From: Takakia lepidozioides
Lineage: Eukaryota; Streptophyta; Takakiopsida; Takakiales; Takakiaceae
Length of the DNA stretch: 64,000 nt
NCBI GenBank assembly: GCA_030704615.1
Contig: CM060732.1
Coordinates: forward strand, 10,974,001 to 11,038,000
Direction: 5' to 3'
In this document: piece after piece, positions 10,941-21,041 of the stretch
How positions within the stretch are numbered: position 1 is the first letter of the stretch
How the letters are laid out: each line of letters starts with the position of its first letter
Translations under genes and position numbers: made by a program
The notes under the pieces: model-generated
Database searches by the model: none
Seen by the model: the letters and a program-made list of their open reading frames with translations, nothing else
Told to the model about the DNA's origin: nothing

Positions 10941-10941
<1 letters not shown>
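10031..10941. other. No gene recognised
   Basis: Unique-looking sequence with only short frames. No LSM14 exon or transposon end was seen. Confidence 0.4.

Positions 10942-10975
<34 letters not shown>
10942..10975. repeat. (GA)n microsatellite
   Basis: An uninterrupted GA tract of about 34 bp. On the minus strand it follows the end of the RNase H ORF, so as (TC)n it could mark the 3' end of that retroelement fragment. Confidence 0.85.
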
Positions 10976-10977
<2 letters not shown>

Positions 10978-11094
10978 CTCCGGACCCAAGCCGGCGTAAC
11001 TAAGAGCCACTCGCCTCACGGCTACTGCCCCCTCTCGGGGGTGGGCCCTATCTAAAAAGGTGTCCATAGGACACTAGGAGTCTAGAGGAGCAAG

Positions 11095-11145
11095 GATACC
11101 GTGGATACCTGGGGTACCTAGGGTACCCTAGATACCCCGGGAGCC
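11095..11145. repeat. Short degenerate GGGTACC repeats
   Basis: Repeats of about 9-12 bp (GGATACC, GGGTACC, AGATACC) contain the 14-bp perfect palindrome CTAGGGTACCCTAG. They overlap the C-terminal end of the RNase H ORF. Confidence 0.6.
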
Positions 11146-12510
11146 AGAGAAGGGTTAGATTCGGGTTTACGTTTGTTAGTAATAATGGTTGTGAGGGAGC
11201 GGAGGGCTGTGAGGTGTATTGCTTTGAAACATTTATGAATGGAAAGGATAGGGAGTTTGAAGTTAGTGTGTAGTGCATCGATATTGGCGTTATGAATGCC
11301 GCCTCTAGTGCCAGCCATGATAACCGTCAAAGGACCAGTGACCCAGCCCTTATGTCGAAGCGCAAGGATAAGTGGCGCATATTTTGGCCGTTTGTCTAGC
11401 GCTGAGTCAGCGGGGTATCGGCAGTATGTGAACTCAATAAAGTAGATGGTAAGGTGTGGTCTGGGGGTTGTCCTTGGTAAGTACCAGCGTTGATTAACAA
11501 GAAACCATCTTGTCTCGGCGCGATGTAGGAGGAGTCTATGGATGTGCCAGACTGCTTGGTTATGGCGGGTTATATGAAGCCCATGGATGACCGGGTGTGT
11601 GCATTGGCTAAGAAGGTGTGGCCAGGTGTCACGTTCCTGGTGGGTATGAGAATGGAGGGGACAATGCGGGGAGGGGAAAAGGCGTGGCCAGAATATGTGT
11701 TTACGTTGATGTCCCATATATTGTGCGTATCGAAATTCAAGCGTCTGTTTGATTTGTGCGTCAGTAGCTGCTTTGGAGTGCCAAAAGTAGTTTGAGAGTT
11801 TGTTATGGAGTACTGCGGGTTGTGTCCATTTCTGTATGTATATTTTAGTGTGGCTAGCAGATACTGAGGTTTGCTTATTGGCTTCTCGAGTAAGGGTTTT
11901 CAAAAGGTTGCGTATGGGTCGGGGTTGAAGGGGGTCGGGTATGGGGTGTATTAGCCGGAATGGGTGGGTATGCGCTATGTGGATGGGATCATTGGTAGGG
12001 TCAACAGGGGATTCGTCGGCACCTTCCTGGGCAAGAAGGTCGGCAGCCTCGTTCCCCCGAATACCTATGTGTGCGCGTACTTTGATAAAGTGAATGGGTT
12101 GGTTGATGGAGATAACCAGGTTGGCGATGGCTGTGATGAGATTACGGTTAGAGTGATAATGGTGAGAAGATGGGCAAGAGAGGTGGTTGCGGATGAGAAA
12201 GAGCGAGGTGAGGCTGTCTGTGAAGATATAATGTGGAGGGGAGAATGAGGACAATTGGGTGAGCGCTTCAAATATTGCCATTAGTTCTGCACGAAGTATG
12301 GTAGCAGGACCAGGAAGTCTGTGAGCGGTGCCCTGATTGGTAGCGGCATGGTATACTCCATAACCAGCGTGGGAGTCGGTGAGGGAGCCGTCGGTGTAGT
12401 GGGAGTGGGACGGGGGAAATTTGGGGGGCATAGCTTGGCAATAGGATGGGAGGGGCGGAAGGAGTGTAGGGTGGGCAAGAGAAGGGCGTGGTAGCGCCTT
12501 ATTCCATGCC
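11118..12510 (-). mobile_element. RNase H domain ORF of a 5'-truncated non-LTR retroelement
   Basis: A stop-free minus-strand frame of about 460 codons. The first ATG in frame is at 12,431, and the frame stays open further upstream to a junction with PPR sequence near 12,510. It encodes an RNase H fold: HYTDGS (first Asp), RAELMAIFEAL (Glu), IFTDSLTSL (Asp) and VRAHIGIRGNEAAD (His and Asp), so all catalytic residues are present. The C-terminal half has a Cys-His cluster (CPLHSHTHQERDTWPHLL, then C) and ARHN-like spacing (ITRHNQAVW), typical of the region after RNase H in some LINE ORF2 proteins. No reverse transcriptase precedes it; that part is missing. It could be a domesticated RNase H gene, but a 5'-truncated insertion into PPR sequence is simpler. 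Confidence 0.75.
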
Positions 12511-12514
12511 TTGT

Positions 12515-13345
12515 TCTGGAAAAGGGAAAACAGGTCCAAGCTGACATTTTGGCACCAAATGTCATTCTAGAGACTGCCCTTGCTGCCATGTAGGCCAAGT
12601 GCGGGAGCATGAAGGAGGCCCGTCAAGTTTTCGACAATATGGCTGGACGAGATGTGGTTTCATTGTGCGATGATTGCTGCAGGATATGCTCAGCAAGGGT
12701 GTGGTCACCTTGGAGACCTATGAGCAAATGATATGGGAAGGGTGGGTACCGGACAAAGTCACATTCACTTCTGTTCTCAATGCATGTGGCAGCCTGGCAG
12801 ACCTGGAAAAGGGCAAAAATATCCATGCTGGTATTATCAAAACCAGAATTGAGCCAAATATCGTCCTGGAAACTGCTCTTGCTAACATGTATGCCAAACG
12901 TGGGAACATGACGGATGCGCATCTAGTGTTTGACAATATGCCTCGACAAAATGTGGTCTCATGAAGTGCGATGATCGCAAGATATGCTCAGCTTGGATGT
13001 GATAAAAAGGCTTTGGAGATCTATGCGCAAATGATACAGAAAGGGGTTATGCCCCAACCAGGTAACGTTTGTGTGCGTTCTCAATGCATGTGCTAGCCTG
13101 GTGGACCTGGAAAAGGGCACAGAGATCCATGCTGACATCATCAAATATGGAATCAAGCCCAATATCATTCTGCAGAATACCCTTGTTGACATGTATGCCA
13201 AGTGCGGGAACTTAACAGATGCATGTCAAGTGTTTGAAAATATGGTGAACGAGATGTGGTCTCATGGAGTGCAATGATTTCAGGATATGCCCAGCATGGA
13301 TGTGGTAGGGAGGCTTTGGAGACATATGAGCGAATGATATGGGAA
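12515..13345 (+). pseudogene. PPR (PLS-class) pseudogene, several repeats
   Basis: Begins LEKGKQVQADI, directly abutting the antisense RNase H element. It carries about four PLS repeat sets in shifting frames: MKEARQVFDNMAGRDVV near 12,610; LEKGKNIHAGIIKTRIEPN and NMYAKRGNMTDAHLVFDN near 12,805-12,945; LVDLEKGTEIHADIIKYGIK and NTLVDMYAKCG near 13,100-13,210; and MISGYAQHGCGREALETYE near 13,275-13,330. In-frame stops (ATGTAGGCC near 12,590) and frameshifts (near 12,660, 12,962 and 13,240) break it. It runs straight into an OSB-like module at about 13,355. Confidence 0.88.
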
Positions 13346-13354
13346 GGGGTGACA

Positions 13355-13960
13355 TCGCATTACCTGACTACAGACACAAGCAGCACACACAAGAGGTCCT
13401 TCTGGGTTGATGGTCGGTCAAATCCTCCATGGGTCATGACACAAGGTCAAGGACAATGTGGTGAGGATCCACCTTCTTGTTCGACCTATTTCAGCCTGTT
13501 TCGTCCTCTCATCAGACTCGGCCCTGAGATGCATATTGAATTATGTAAGTTAGCTCGTTGGGTGGATATGTGGTGGTTTGGAGTGACTTTGACAAGTTAC
13601 TGCCGATGTGGCAGCATGAAAGTATCCAACAACAGATAACAGAGATGAGGAGAAGCTTTGGAATGAATGCAGGTTCCAGAAACAGGTACAAAGACGAGGT
13701 GAAGTTGTGGAATGAATACTTTTCTGACCCCAGTCAATGGTGGGACAATCGAGGCAAAAAAGTGAATGCATGCTACAGACAGTAGGAGATGAAATTGAGC
13801 ATAGGAACTAGTACTGTGATAAGTTGAGTTCGGTGTTTCCTCGAAAAAATCTAGGCTGTCATTGTCAGCTGCTAGCAGCAACGCAAGGATGTATGCATGA
13901 TTTGTGCATAGATAGCTGAAGGAGCAGGGGATAGAGTGTGGGTCCAGATTCACTGCTAAT
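13355..13960 (+). pseudogene. OSB-like module, copy B1 (both PDF-motif halves)
   Basis: Position 13,395 onward encodes KRSFWVDGRSNPPWVMTQ in frame with the end of the PPR fragment. Near 13,690-13,765 a second open stretch reads KDEVKLWNEYFSDPSQWWDNRGKK, which carries the W..F..P..WWDNR..K signature of the OSB PDF motif. A donor-like AAAAAA/GTGAAT follows, and an intron-like stretch runs to about 13,930 with the usual AGCTGAAGGAGCAG end. The PDFKHK half that should follow is deleted in this copy. Confidence 0.6.
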
Positions 13961-14400
13961 GAAGGCACCTTCTTCAACACATTTCACCCTGTTTTTCCCT
14001 CTTATCAGAATCGGCCCTAAATTTCCATGTTGAATTCTGCAAATTAGCTGGTTGAGTGAATCTAGTTTGGAGTGACTTTGACATGATACTGCCAATGCGA
14101 CAACAGGAAAGTATCCAAAAATAGGTAACAGAGACGAGGAGAAGTTGTGGAATTAATACTTTTCTGACCCCAGTCAATGGTGGGACAATCGAGGTAAAAA
14201 TGTGAATGCCTGTTACAGAGAGTAGGAGATGCAATTGAGCATAGGAACTAGTGTGATAAGTTGAGTTGGGTATTTCCTCGAAAAAATCTAGGTTGTCATT
14301 GTCAGCTGCTAGCAGCAACGCAAGGATGTATGCATGATTTGTGCATGAATAGCTGAAGGAGCAGGGGGATAGAGTGTGGGTCCATATTCACTGCTAATGA
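13961..14400 (+). pseudogene. OSB-like module, copy B2
   Basis: A near-copy of B1 starting at the shared tail (TTTCACCCTGTTTTTCCCTC). The WWDNR box is present (YFSDPSQWWDNRGKN near 14,150-14,205), but the N of LWNEYF is followed by a TAA stop. The same intron-like text follows. Together B1-B3 form a tandem array with a period of about 430-470 bp. Confidence 0.6.
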
Positions 14401-14640
14401 AGGCACCTTCTTCAACACATTTCACCCTTTCCCTCTTATCAGAATCGGCACTAAATTTCCATGTTGAATTCTGCAAGTTAGCTGGTTGAGTGAATCTAGT
14501 TTGGAGTTACTTTGACATGATACTGCCATTGCGACAACAGGAAAGTATCCAAAAACAGGTAACAGAGACGAGGAGAAGTTGTGGAATTAATACTTTTCTG
14601 ACCCCGGTCAATGGTGGGAAAGGTGAATGCCTGTCAGATT
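14401..14640 (+). pseudogene. OSB-like module, copy B3 (truncated)
   Basis: A third tandem copy. It carries the same LWN-stop-YFSDP box near 14,575-14,615 and is cut inside WWDNR, where the sequence jumps to PPR-like text (DVILNTALVDM, near 14,648-14,680). Confidence 0.55.
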
Positions 14641-14683
14641 ACCAGATGTCATTCTGAACACTGCCCTGGTGGACATGTAGGCC

Positions 14684-15499
14684 TTGAGCAGTAGCACCCA
14701 GGTGATATCTTTGTCCGATATCAGGATATCTCAGCAGGGGTGTAGTAGGGAGGCTTTCGAGAGCTATGAGCAGATGATACGAGAAGGGGTGTTGCATGAT
14801 AAGGTTACCTTTATTTGTGTTCTGAAGGCGGCTGCCAGCCTGGCAGCCCTGGAAAAGGGCATAGAGGTCCACGCGGACATCATTAAAGCTGGAATATTAA
14901 CAGACAGCATTCTCGAGAATACCCTCGTTAACATGTATGTCAAGTGTGGGAGCTTGAAACATTCACGCCAAGTGTTCGACAACATGGTTGAACGGGATGT
15001 GGTCTCGTGGAGTGCGATTATTGCAGGATATGCTCAGCATGGGTGTGGCGGAGACGTTTTGCAACTGTTTGAAGAAATGCAACAAGAAGGCATGAAGCCA
15101 AGCGGTATCACCTTTATATATGTTCTCTCTACATGTAGTCATGTGGCCCTGGTGGATGAAGGTTGCCATTACTTTGATTCCATGAGTCGGGATCATGGGC
15201 TCACTCCCAAAGTGGAGCATTTTGGCTGCGTGGTAGACCTCCTTGGCCGTGCAGGCCACCTGAATGAGGCAGAGGACTTAATTAAAAGAATGCCAAATGA
15301 ACCAGATGCTGCAGTGTGGGAGGCCTTGCTTGGTGCCTGCAGATTTTTTGGTAATGTGGATGTAGCAGAACGTGCAGCATACAAGAAACCTGCATGGGTA
15401 GATGGTCAACTGGAAGCCGCAGCAGCAACGGCACAATTGATAAAATCAGGCACTGCTACTCAAGGTGATGTCATGCCTGACTCGTTTGATTCATGTTGA
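14684..15499 (+). CDS. Chimeric ORF: PPR repeats plus E motif joined to OSB-like tail
   Basis: An open frame of about 271 codons. The first part has two PLS repeat sets (VTFICVLKAAASLAALEKG, IEVHADIIKAG, NTLVNMYVKCGSL, ERDVVSWSAIIAGYAQHG) and the E-type region (CSHVALVDEG, YFDSMSRDHGLTPKVEHF, VVDLLGRAGHLNEAEDL, WEALLGACRFFGNVDVAERA). Where an intact protein would continue towards the E+ and DYW domains, the frame passes after AERAA into YKKPAWVDGQLEAAAATA, the OSB-like segment also seen at 3685-3745, and stops about 30 codons later. No ATG with a targeting peptide is evident, so it may be the 3' part of a broken gene. Whether it is expressed is unknown. Confidence 0.6.
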   Translation: MSSSTQVISLSDIRISQQGCSREAFESYEQMIREGVLHDKVTFICVLKAAASLAALEKGIEVHADIIKAGILTDSILENTLVNMYVKCGSLKHSRQVFDNMVERDVVSWSAIIAGYAQHGCGGDVLQLFEEMQQEGMKPSGITFIYVLSTCSHVALVDEGCHYFDSMSRDHGLTPKVEHFGCVVDLLGRAGHLNEAEDLIKRMPNEPDAAVWEALLGACRFFGNVDVAERAAYKKPAWVDGQLEAAAATAQLIKSGTATQGDVMPDSFDSC

Positions 15500-16309
15500 T
15501 AAAGTTCAGAAGGTTCTAAGCTGCCCTAGTGGTATAGTTGCATCCCTCTATATACTGCCCTTCATTTTGTACCAATTGTTACATGTGAGGGGTCAATTGC
15601 CTTAAAGACAGATTGAAAATCTTAGAGAGTTCTTCATATGAACTGCTTGCACACTTAAATATGGCTATGGCACAGGGGGACTGCTACTGACAGGTGGATC
15701 CAACAAGGCTGTTTTGCTTCTCATCTTTCTGAGCATTTGTTGTTGTGTCACCTTCTTCAACACATTTCACCCTGTTTTTGCCTCTTATCAAAATCGGCCC
15801 TAAAGTTTCATATCAAGTCACAGCTGCTAGTGGTTGAATTATTCTGATACAACACTTAAGGTGGCTTGCTCAAAGTTTGTGGCCTGTTGTTTAAAGCAAT
15901 GTTTGTGGAGCTTTGGTAGTTGTAGCTGGGTATAGATGAGGCTGCGATCAAAAGTCTTGCTGCTCAGCTGCTCACCAGTGGTTTTCACAGAAAGATCCGA
16001 GATCACCGGATTTGAAGAAGCGTACAAAGGAGGTCCTCTGAATTGAGAGCTGGTCGACCACTTCTTGGATAAGATACAAGGTCAAACACAATCTGCTGAT
16101 GGTGGCTCAGGACAGAGAACACCACAGGTATTTGAGGGTTCCAACTCAAAAGAGATAAAACTCTACTAGTTTATTATCAAGTAGATGGCTTTAAGTAGTT
16201 GTACAACTGTTGATAAGTAGCTAGAAGCCTGTCCCCATAAAGAGATATTTCAGAACTTAGAGGACCGAAAGAGGGAGTCAACAGGGACCCTTCTAACACT
16301 CGTGGGTAT
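15500..16309. other. Intergenic; one repeat tail, otherwise nothing recognised
   Basis: About 15,745-15,800 repeats the OSB-module tail (CTTCTTCAACACATTTCACC...ATCGGCCCTAAA). The remainder shows no coding signal. Confidence 0.45.
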
Positions 16310-16535
16310 TTGAGGATACTATGTAAAGTAGGCCGACTGGAAGAGGCAGTGCACCTTTTCAACAAACCAGGCATGCGACCAGACTCCAATACATATGTAT
16401 GTCTCTTGCAGGAGTGTATGAAATAAAAGACATGGCTCAATGAAAGCAGCTGCACATCCACTGTCAAAAGTGGATTCAGGCCAAATGTCCTTCTACTGCA
16501 CACCCTTGTTAACATGTATGCTAAGAGTGGATGAG
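16310..16535 (+). pseudogene. PPR pseudogene fragment (N-terminal part)
   Basis: Encodes ILCKVGRLEEAVHLFNKPGM and DSNTYVCLLQECMK, then a stop, then VKSGFRPNVL and HTLVNMYAKSG. This is the usual start of a PLS-class PPR protein followed by its first repeat, with at least one stop and a frameshift. Confidence 0.75.
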
Positions 16536-16729
16536 AGGGGTTCTATTTCTGCATGCCTGTGCTTGTGGGAGGTCACAAAGGTAGCCATGTTGGACTATAA
16601 TTGCCAGGTAGCTCCTTTTGTTCCTCACAAAACACAGAGTCGATGGCCACAAGGCTACATCACTAACCAAATAATACCATATGAGTGCATTCTAATTATA
16701 TTTGAACTTTCGCATGGATGCAAATGTTT

Positions 16730-16880
16730 TCTCTTGACATCTGGCACTATACCAGATTTCATGATCTCAAAATGGACCTGTTTGCCCTAGTTCTCCAGGG
16801 CTGCCAGGCTGGCACAAGCTTTAAGAATGCAAACAAAGGTGACCTCATTGGGTTTTGTCCCTTCCTGTATCGTCCCCTTA
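16730..16880 (-). pseudogene. PPR pseudogene fragment, opposite orientation
   Basis: The minus strand encodes a decayed PLS repeat: KPNEVTFVCILKACASL near 16,800-16,860, then a K.VHFEIMKSGIVPDV-like piece near 16,735-16,790. It is inverted relative to its neighbours, so the locus was rearranged. Confidence 0.65.
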
Positions 16881-17639
16881 ATGTCCCTCCTGCAGAGTTC
16901 CATCTGCTCCTTGCCATTACCACAGATTCAGCTCAAAGCTTAAATGTGCTTTGCATGTCCCCCATCTGCCAAAGAAGCCTCAAAAGATTATAAAGCAATT
17001 GCAGCTGAAACTAGAACCCAACCCATCTATTATTAGAGTGAAAATTCAGAGCTGAAAGCTGCCCACCAAGGCTGCCCAAACATGAGACATTGTAAGACAG
17101 TGTCACTCCCTGTTGAGAATACCCCGACAACATACCAGAAAATGGATTATTGTCACAGCCTTAACTAAGAGGAGCCTTTTGTGTTTTTGTGTGGTTCACA
17201 CCCACCAGGGTTCACCTAATCCTACAGCTCACCTGGAGGCATTCTTTTAGGGTATGTATTACTTATGTACAGGGAGTATCCTCATTCAGGGTCTTGCTAC
17301 TCAAATGATAGCACAACTTACAGTGCTGCAGGTTGGATTTTGAGTCTGTCCAACCTGGCTTGATGTCAACCAATACTGATCCAGGGTCAACCTATTCCCA
17401 TGAAAGTAGGTTGAGTATAGAAGTTGTGCTCCCCTCTGGTAGCTCACATGGACAAATTTCATGTCATGAGTAAGGAGAGCTCCCCCACTAACAAGCCCTG
17501 AACCCAGCAATATTAATACCCAGCACTTGACAATCATTTTTTATCAAGACAATAAAGCTAAATGTTGAGAAACTAAATGATGAGCGACGAAAAAGATATA
17601 AACAACACTCCGCCATTCTTCTTGCGCGAAACAATGAAA
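16881..17639. other. No gene recognised
   Basis: Only short frames; no repeat or domain assigned. Confidence 0.4.
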
Positions 17640-17939
17640 CATGGGATGTGTGTATGTAACCCCGCCATTTTTGTGAAAATTGAACGTAGTTCTCAGAATT
17701 CGTGGCTAGTAGTGCGGAGCAACGCGAAGCCCTAGTCTATACTTGGACTGCTTTTGTGATACATAGATGTATTGTAGATTTGTTGGTTAGTGTGTAGTGT
17801 CTTATAAATGTTATAATGTGGAGGTCCTAGGTTCAAATATGCATTGCATAATATATGTAGAACAATGTATGAACTGCCATTGGACAAAACCGGAGTCAAT
17901 GGTCAACGCCGAATCAATGGTCAAATTTTCCCACCTAAA

Positions 17940-18330
17940 TTCAAATGTACCCCCCTAAACTGTGATGTCTGGGGGTCGCATTTACGACCCCCGGACGTCC
18001 CTTATGTGGCGTCGCGGAAAAAAAAACGTTTTTTTTTTTTTTTTTTTTAATTTTTTTATAAAAAAATAATTTTAAATCCCGGCAATGCCCGGACGTCGCA
18101 ACTCGCGCCGACGTCGCGGAGGGGGGGGGGTGGGGGTTTGCGATTCCCCGACGACGCTAATTAGCGACATTTCGAGAGCGTCGTCTCTGCGACTTCCCGA
18201 CGTCACAAAATGCCCTTGGCACGCCCCGGGCACCGTAAAATATTTTCGTCGCTAATCGCGGCAGTTGGAGGTCGCTGGGGCATTGCAAACCCCCCCCCCC
18301 CAAACGTAGTAGTGGAAAATGGATTCTGGT
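17940..18330. repeat. CpG-rich low-complexity and inverted-word region
   Basis: Dense in CGACGTC, GTCGC and GCGAC words in both orientations (for example GGGGTCGCATTTACGACCCC near 17,972-17,992, itself an inverted repeat), with a poly-T/A tract (about 18,028-18,078), a G tract (18,120-18,130) and a C tract (18,290-18,302). It could be a GC-rich MITE or a degenerate repeat. No gene is visible. Confidence 0.5.
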
Positions 18331-18780
18331 GAGCGGTGGAGCATTCATGGGTGATGCAGTATTATGGTGTTATTAATATTAAATTTTCCCATTTGCAACA
18401 GTGGGCAGAAAAAACCAGGTGTCATGTGGGGGGGTACTTTATATTGGGAAGAGCCATTGGATGTATTTAATTTGGGCCGTTTGTAGTATGGGCCGTTTGT
18501 AGAACATACGTTGTGGGTATTTATTTGAAAAATAGAACAATGAGAGGAGTGTGTGGAGTTGGGGGGAGTAGTGAGCATTGGTTTATGGATCATGCCAGTG
18601 AGGATATAGTGTTGGGATAGAATGATAGGCCAGAGCCTTGAATTGGCGTTGAAACAGGATAGGCAAGAGTAAATGGAGTGATAAGGAAATACAGCATGAT
18701 ACATTTGAGACAGTAGCTCAATATTTGACATATATGTGGACTGGATAATGATAAATCTGATAAAGATTGGAGGCGATTCT

Positions 18781-21003
18781 TCACAGCTGTTTGGTGAGTG
18801 TGAAGGAGCCAATGTTGTCGGTGTTGTACATGTGCATGGTGGTGGACAGGTACTCCTCCAGTCCTGCAAAAAGGGGGGGTTGAGATGAACTGTGTATTGA
18901 CTTTATAGCAATGAGAGAAACTGGTTTGAGGAACAGCAGGTAGGTGAAGTGATGGGATATCCAGACAACAAGAAGATGTGTGGGAGAAACGTACCCAAAT
19001 GTGGTGGTGTTAGACTGGGTGGCATTCTTTGGATAGAGAGTGTAACCAATAGTAAGATGATAAGAGTATAGAGCATACTGTTGGTCAGCAAAATTTAGAG
19101 GGTTGACATCTGACCAGAGCCGATAGCATGAATGGACATAGGGGCAGGTGCCTTCCCTTGGTGGAGCACCGGTATCATCAGTGGGGATGGTCAGCTTGTT
19201 GAAGATGCGGGTTGGTGGCTGAGCATATGTTCCGCATACAGGTTTGGACATAAATATCCATTCAGTGCCCCTGGAGTTCAGATAAGTAGCCCTTTGGCGG
19301 CCCACCCATAAGATGGCCAGCCAGTCAGGATTGTTAGCGATACAAGAAACAGAGGGCACCACTGGATTGTAACTATGTGAATAGAAGAAGTTTATGATAG
19401 CAGTTCCAAGTACACAGGGTGAGGATGGCTTACTAGCAGAATTATGATCTGAGCTGCATGGCTGCTTAGCATGGTTGGGCGTGCTGGTGTTGGTGGTGAC
19501 AAGAGCAGTCGGGAGTGTGCGTGGGTACTGCGCCAGCCTGCATCTTGGGAAGAACTGGTTAGGGCCGAAACATAGATCCAGATCTGAAAGTTGAGGTGGG
19601 AGGTCAATTTGGCTTGAGAGTTAATATGGTGGGAAGCATCTTCCCTAGAGGGTGGGTCTTCGTAGTCATTGGGGCTGCTGGATTGCAGGAGCAGGTGGGG
19701 TGGGCGGGCTGGGCAGAAGCGCCGACAGCATGCACTGGGGCATACAACGCCGAGGTGTGCTTGAAGACAAAGTCAGCATCCCTGGTATGGCCGTAGTGAA
19801 GGGTAGGAAGGCCACTTGTGGAGTAGTGGAGTTGTTGGAGGGGCGTGTCGGGAGCTGGCGACGTTGTTGTAGCAATCCATAACTGTCGGAAGTAGCGGGC
19901 CACTGATGCTTGGCAATGTTGAGTCAAGAGGAGGCAGGTTGAGAGCTGGGAAATGTTAGTAGTCACTGCTGATATGCTCACCGGCACAAAGATAGACCAC
20001 CAAGCAAACAGCCTATTGCAAGTATGAGGAAGGGTACCTGGCTGAGAGAGAGTGCGTTGTAGTAGATGTCACCAAAGTTACTGGTGGCGCGTGCCAAAAG
20101 AGGTGTGGCGTGCATCCGTCAGTATCCCGCCTTCGCAGCATTTGTTGTCAGGGCCAGAGCACCAACAGGAGTTTATAAAACCAGGATTGATCTGGGGGGA
20201 GCTCTCTTGGGGCAGAATGTCCACCAAAAGATCACATGGGCTGTCGTCTGCCTTTAGCAAGTCGCTGTCCATTGCATCAGCGCGGGGGGGGGGGGGGTCT
20301 TGCCTTGCTGCCCAGGCCCACTACACCAGGAGCCGACCACTACGGTGGTGTGTCTATGTGATTCATCCCTTTGAGATGCAAGGTGAGGGGTCACAACCGT
20401 GAGTGCAGGCTGTGAAGGTTTCTGGGAGTAAGTCACCTTATGAGCATGAGAAACTAGAGCTTCTATGGAGTACCTACGAGCTGCAAATGCCTCCACTTTA
20501 GGTGAAACCTTGAAGGGGTTGAGAAGGGGAGTGTTACCGTTTGCAACATGGCTGATGTCGTGGTCATGAGGGGCGAGGTTGGTGAAGGGTTGCCGCTGGA
20601 GGTATTGTAGTAGTAACACCACCACGTTGCAGCCAAGAGACGACGTCTCGATCTTGTACACGGTGAGCATGGTGTAGTCAAGTATATTGGACTCATGGCA
20701 CTTGAGTGCAATGGCATAGTAGTCACCAGGGTTCATAGCGGCGAATGAGTAATGTTGGGCCTTACTGAAGGGCAGTGAGCTTGATAAAGGCTTTGTGGGG
20801 GGGGGTTGGCAGGAGGCTTGTTGAAGCTGGATGACCGTGGAAGCGTAGAGGACTGTGGCGAAGCAACCGAGCAGTTTGGTGTGACACCTGTACCAGGGAA
20901 TAACATTGTCAGTCCAGGGAAGGAAAAGGGAGCTAAGTGATAAGAGACAGTGTCTATTGGCTGTAAGAGAAGGATGCAGCACTAGCCAAGAATGAGGAGT
21001 CAC
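18781..21003 (-). pseudogene. Gene-like remnant of unknown family, possibly a membrane protein
   Basis: Two longer minus-strand frames, 20,254-21,003 (249 codons) and 18,781-19,362 (193 codons), are linked by shorter open pieces of similar composition. A frame change at the 14-base G run near 20,283-20,297 would connect the first frame to a piece ending at 20,078 (contains CDLLVDILPQESSPQIN). Another piece near 19,990-20,090 encodes a hydrophobic stretch (SLSQVPFLILAIGCLLGGL), a likely membrane helix. The second frame has paired cysteines and ends in a hydrophobic run. I do not recognise the family. Position next to a CACTA end hints at captured or transposon-related sequence. Confidence 0.35.
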
Positions 21004-21041
21004 TGGAGGAAAAACATGGAATAATCACTGGCCCTTTAACC

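Noticed and set aside
12511-12539. RNase H ORF extending to 12,539
   Set aside because: The last 30 or so bases are antisense to PPR sequence that continues to the right, so they lie outside the element.
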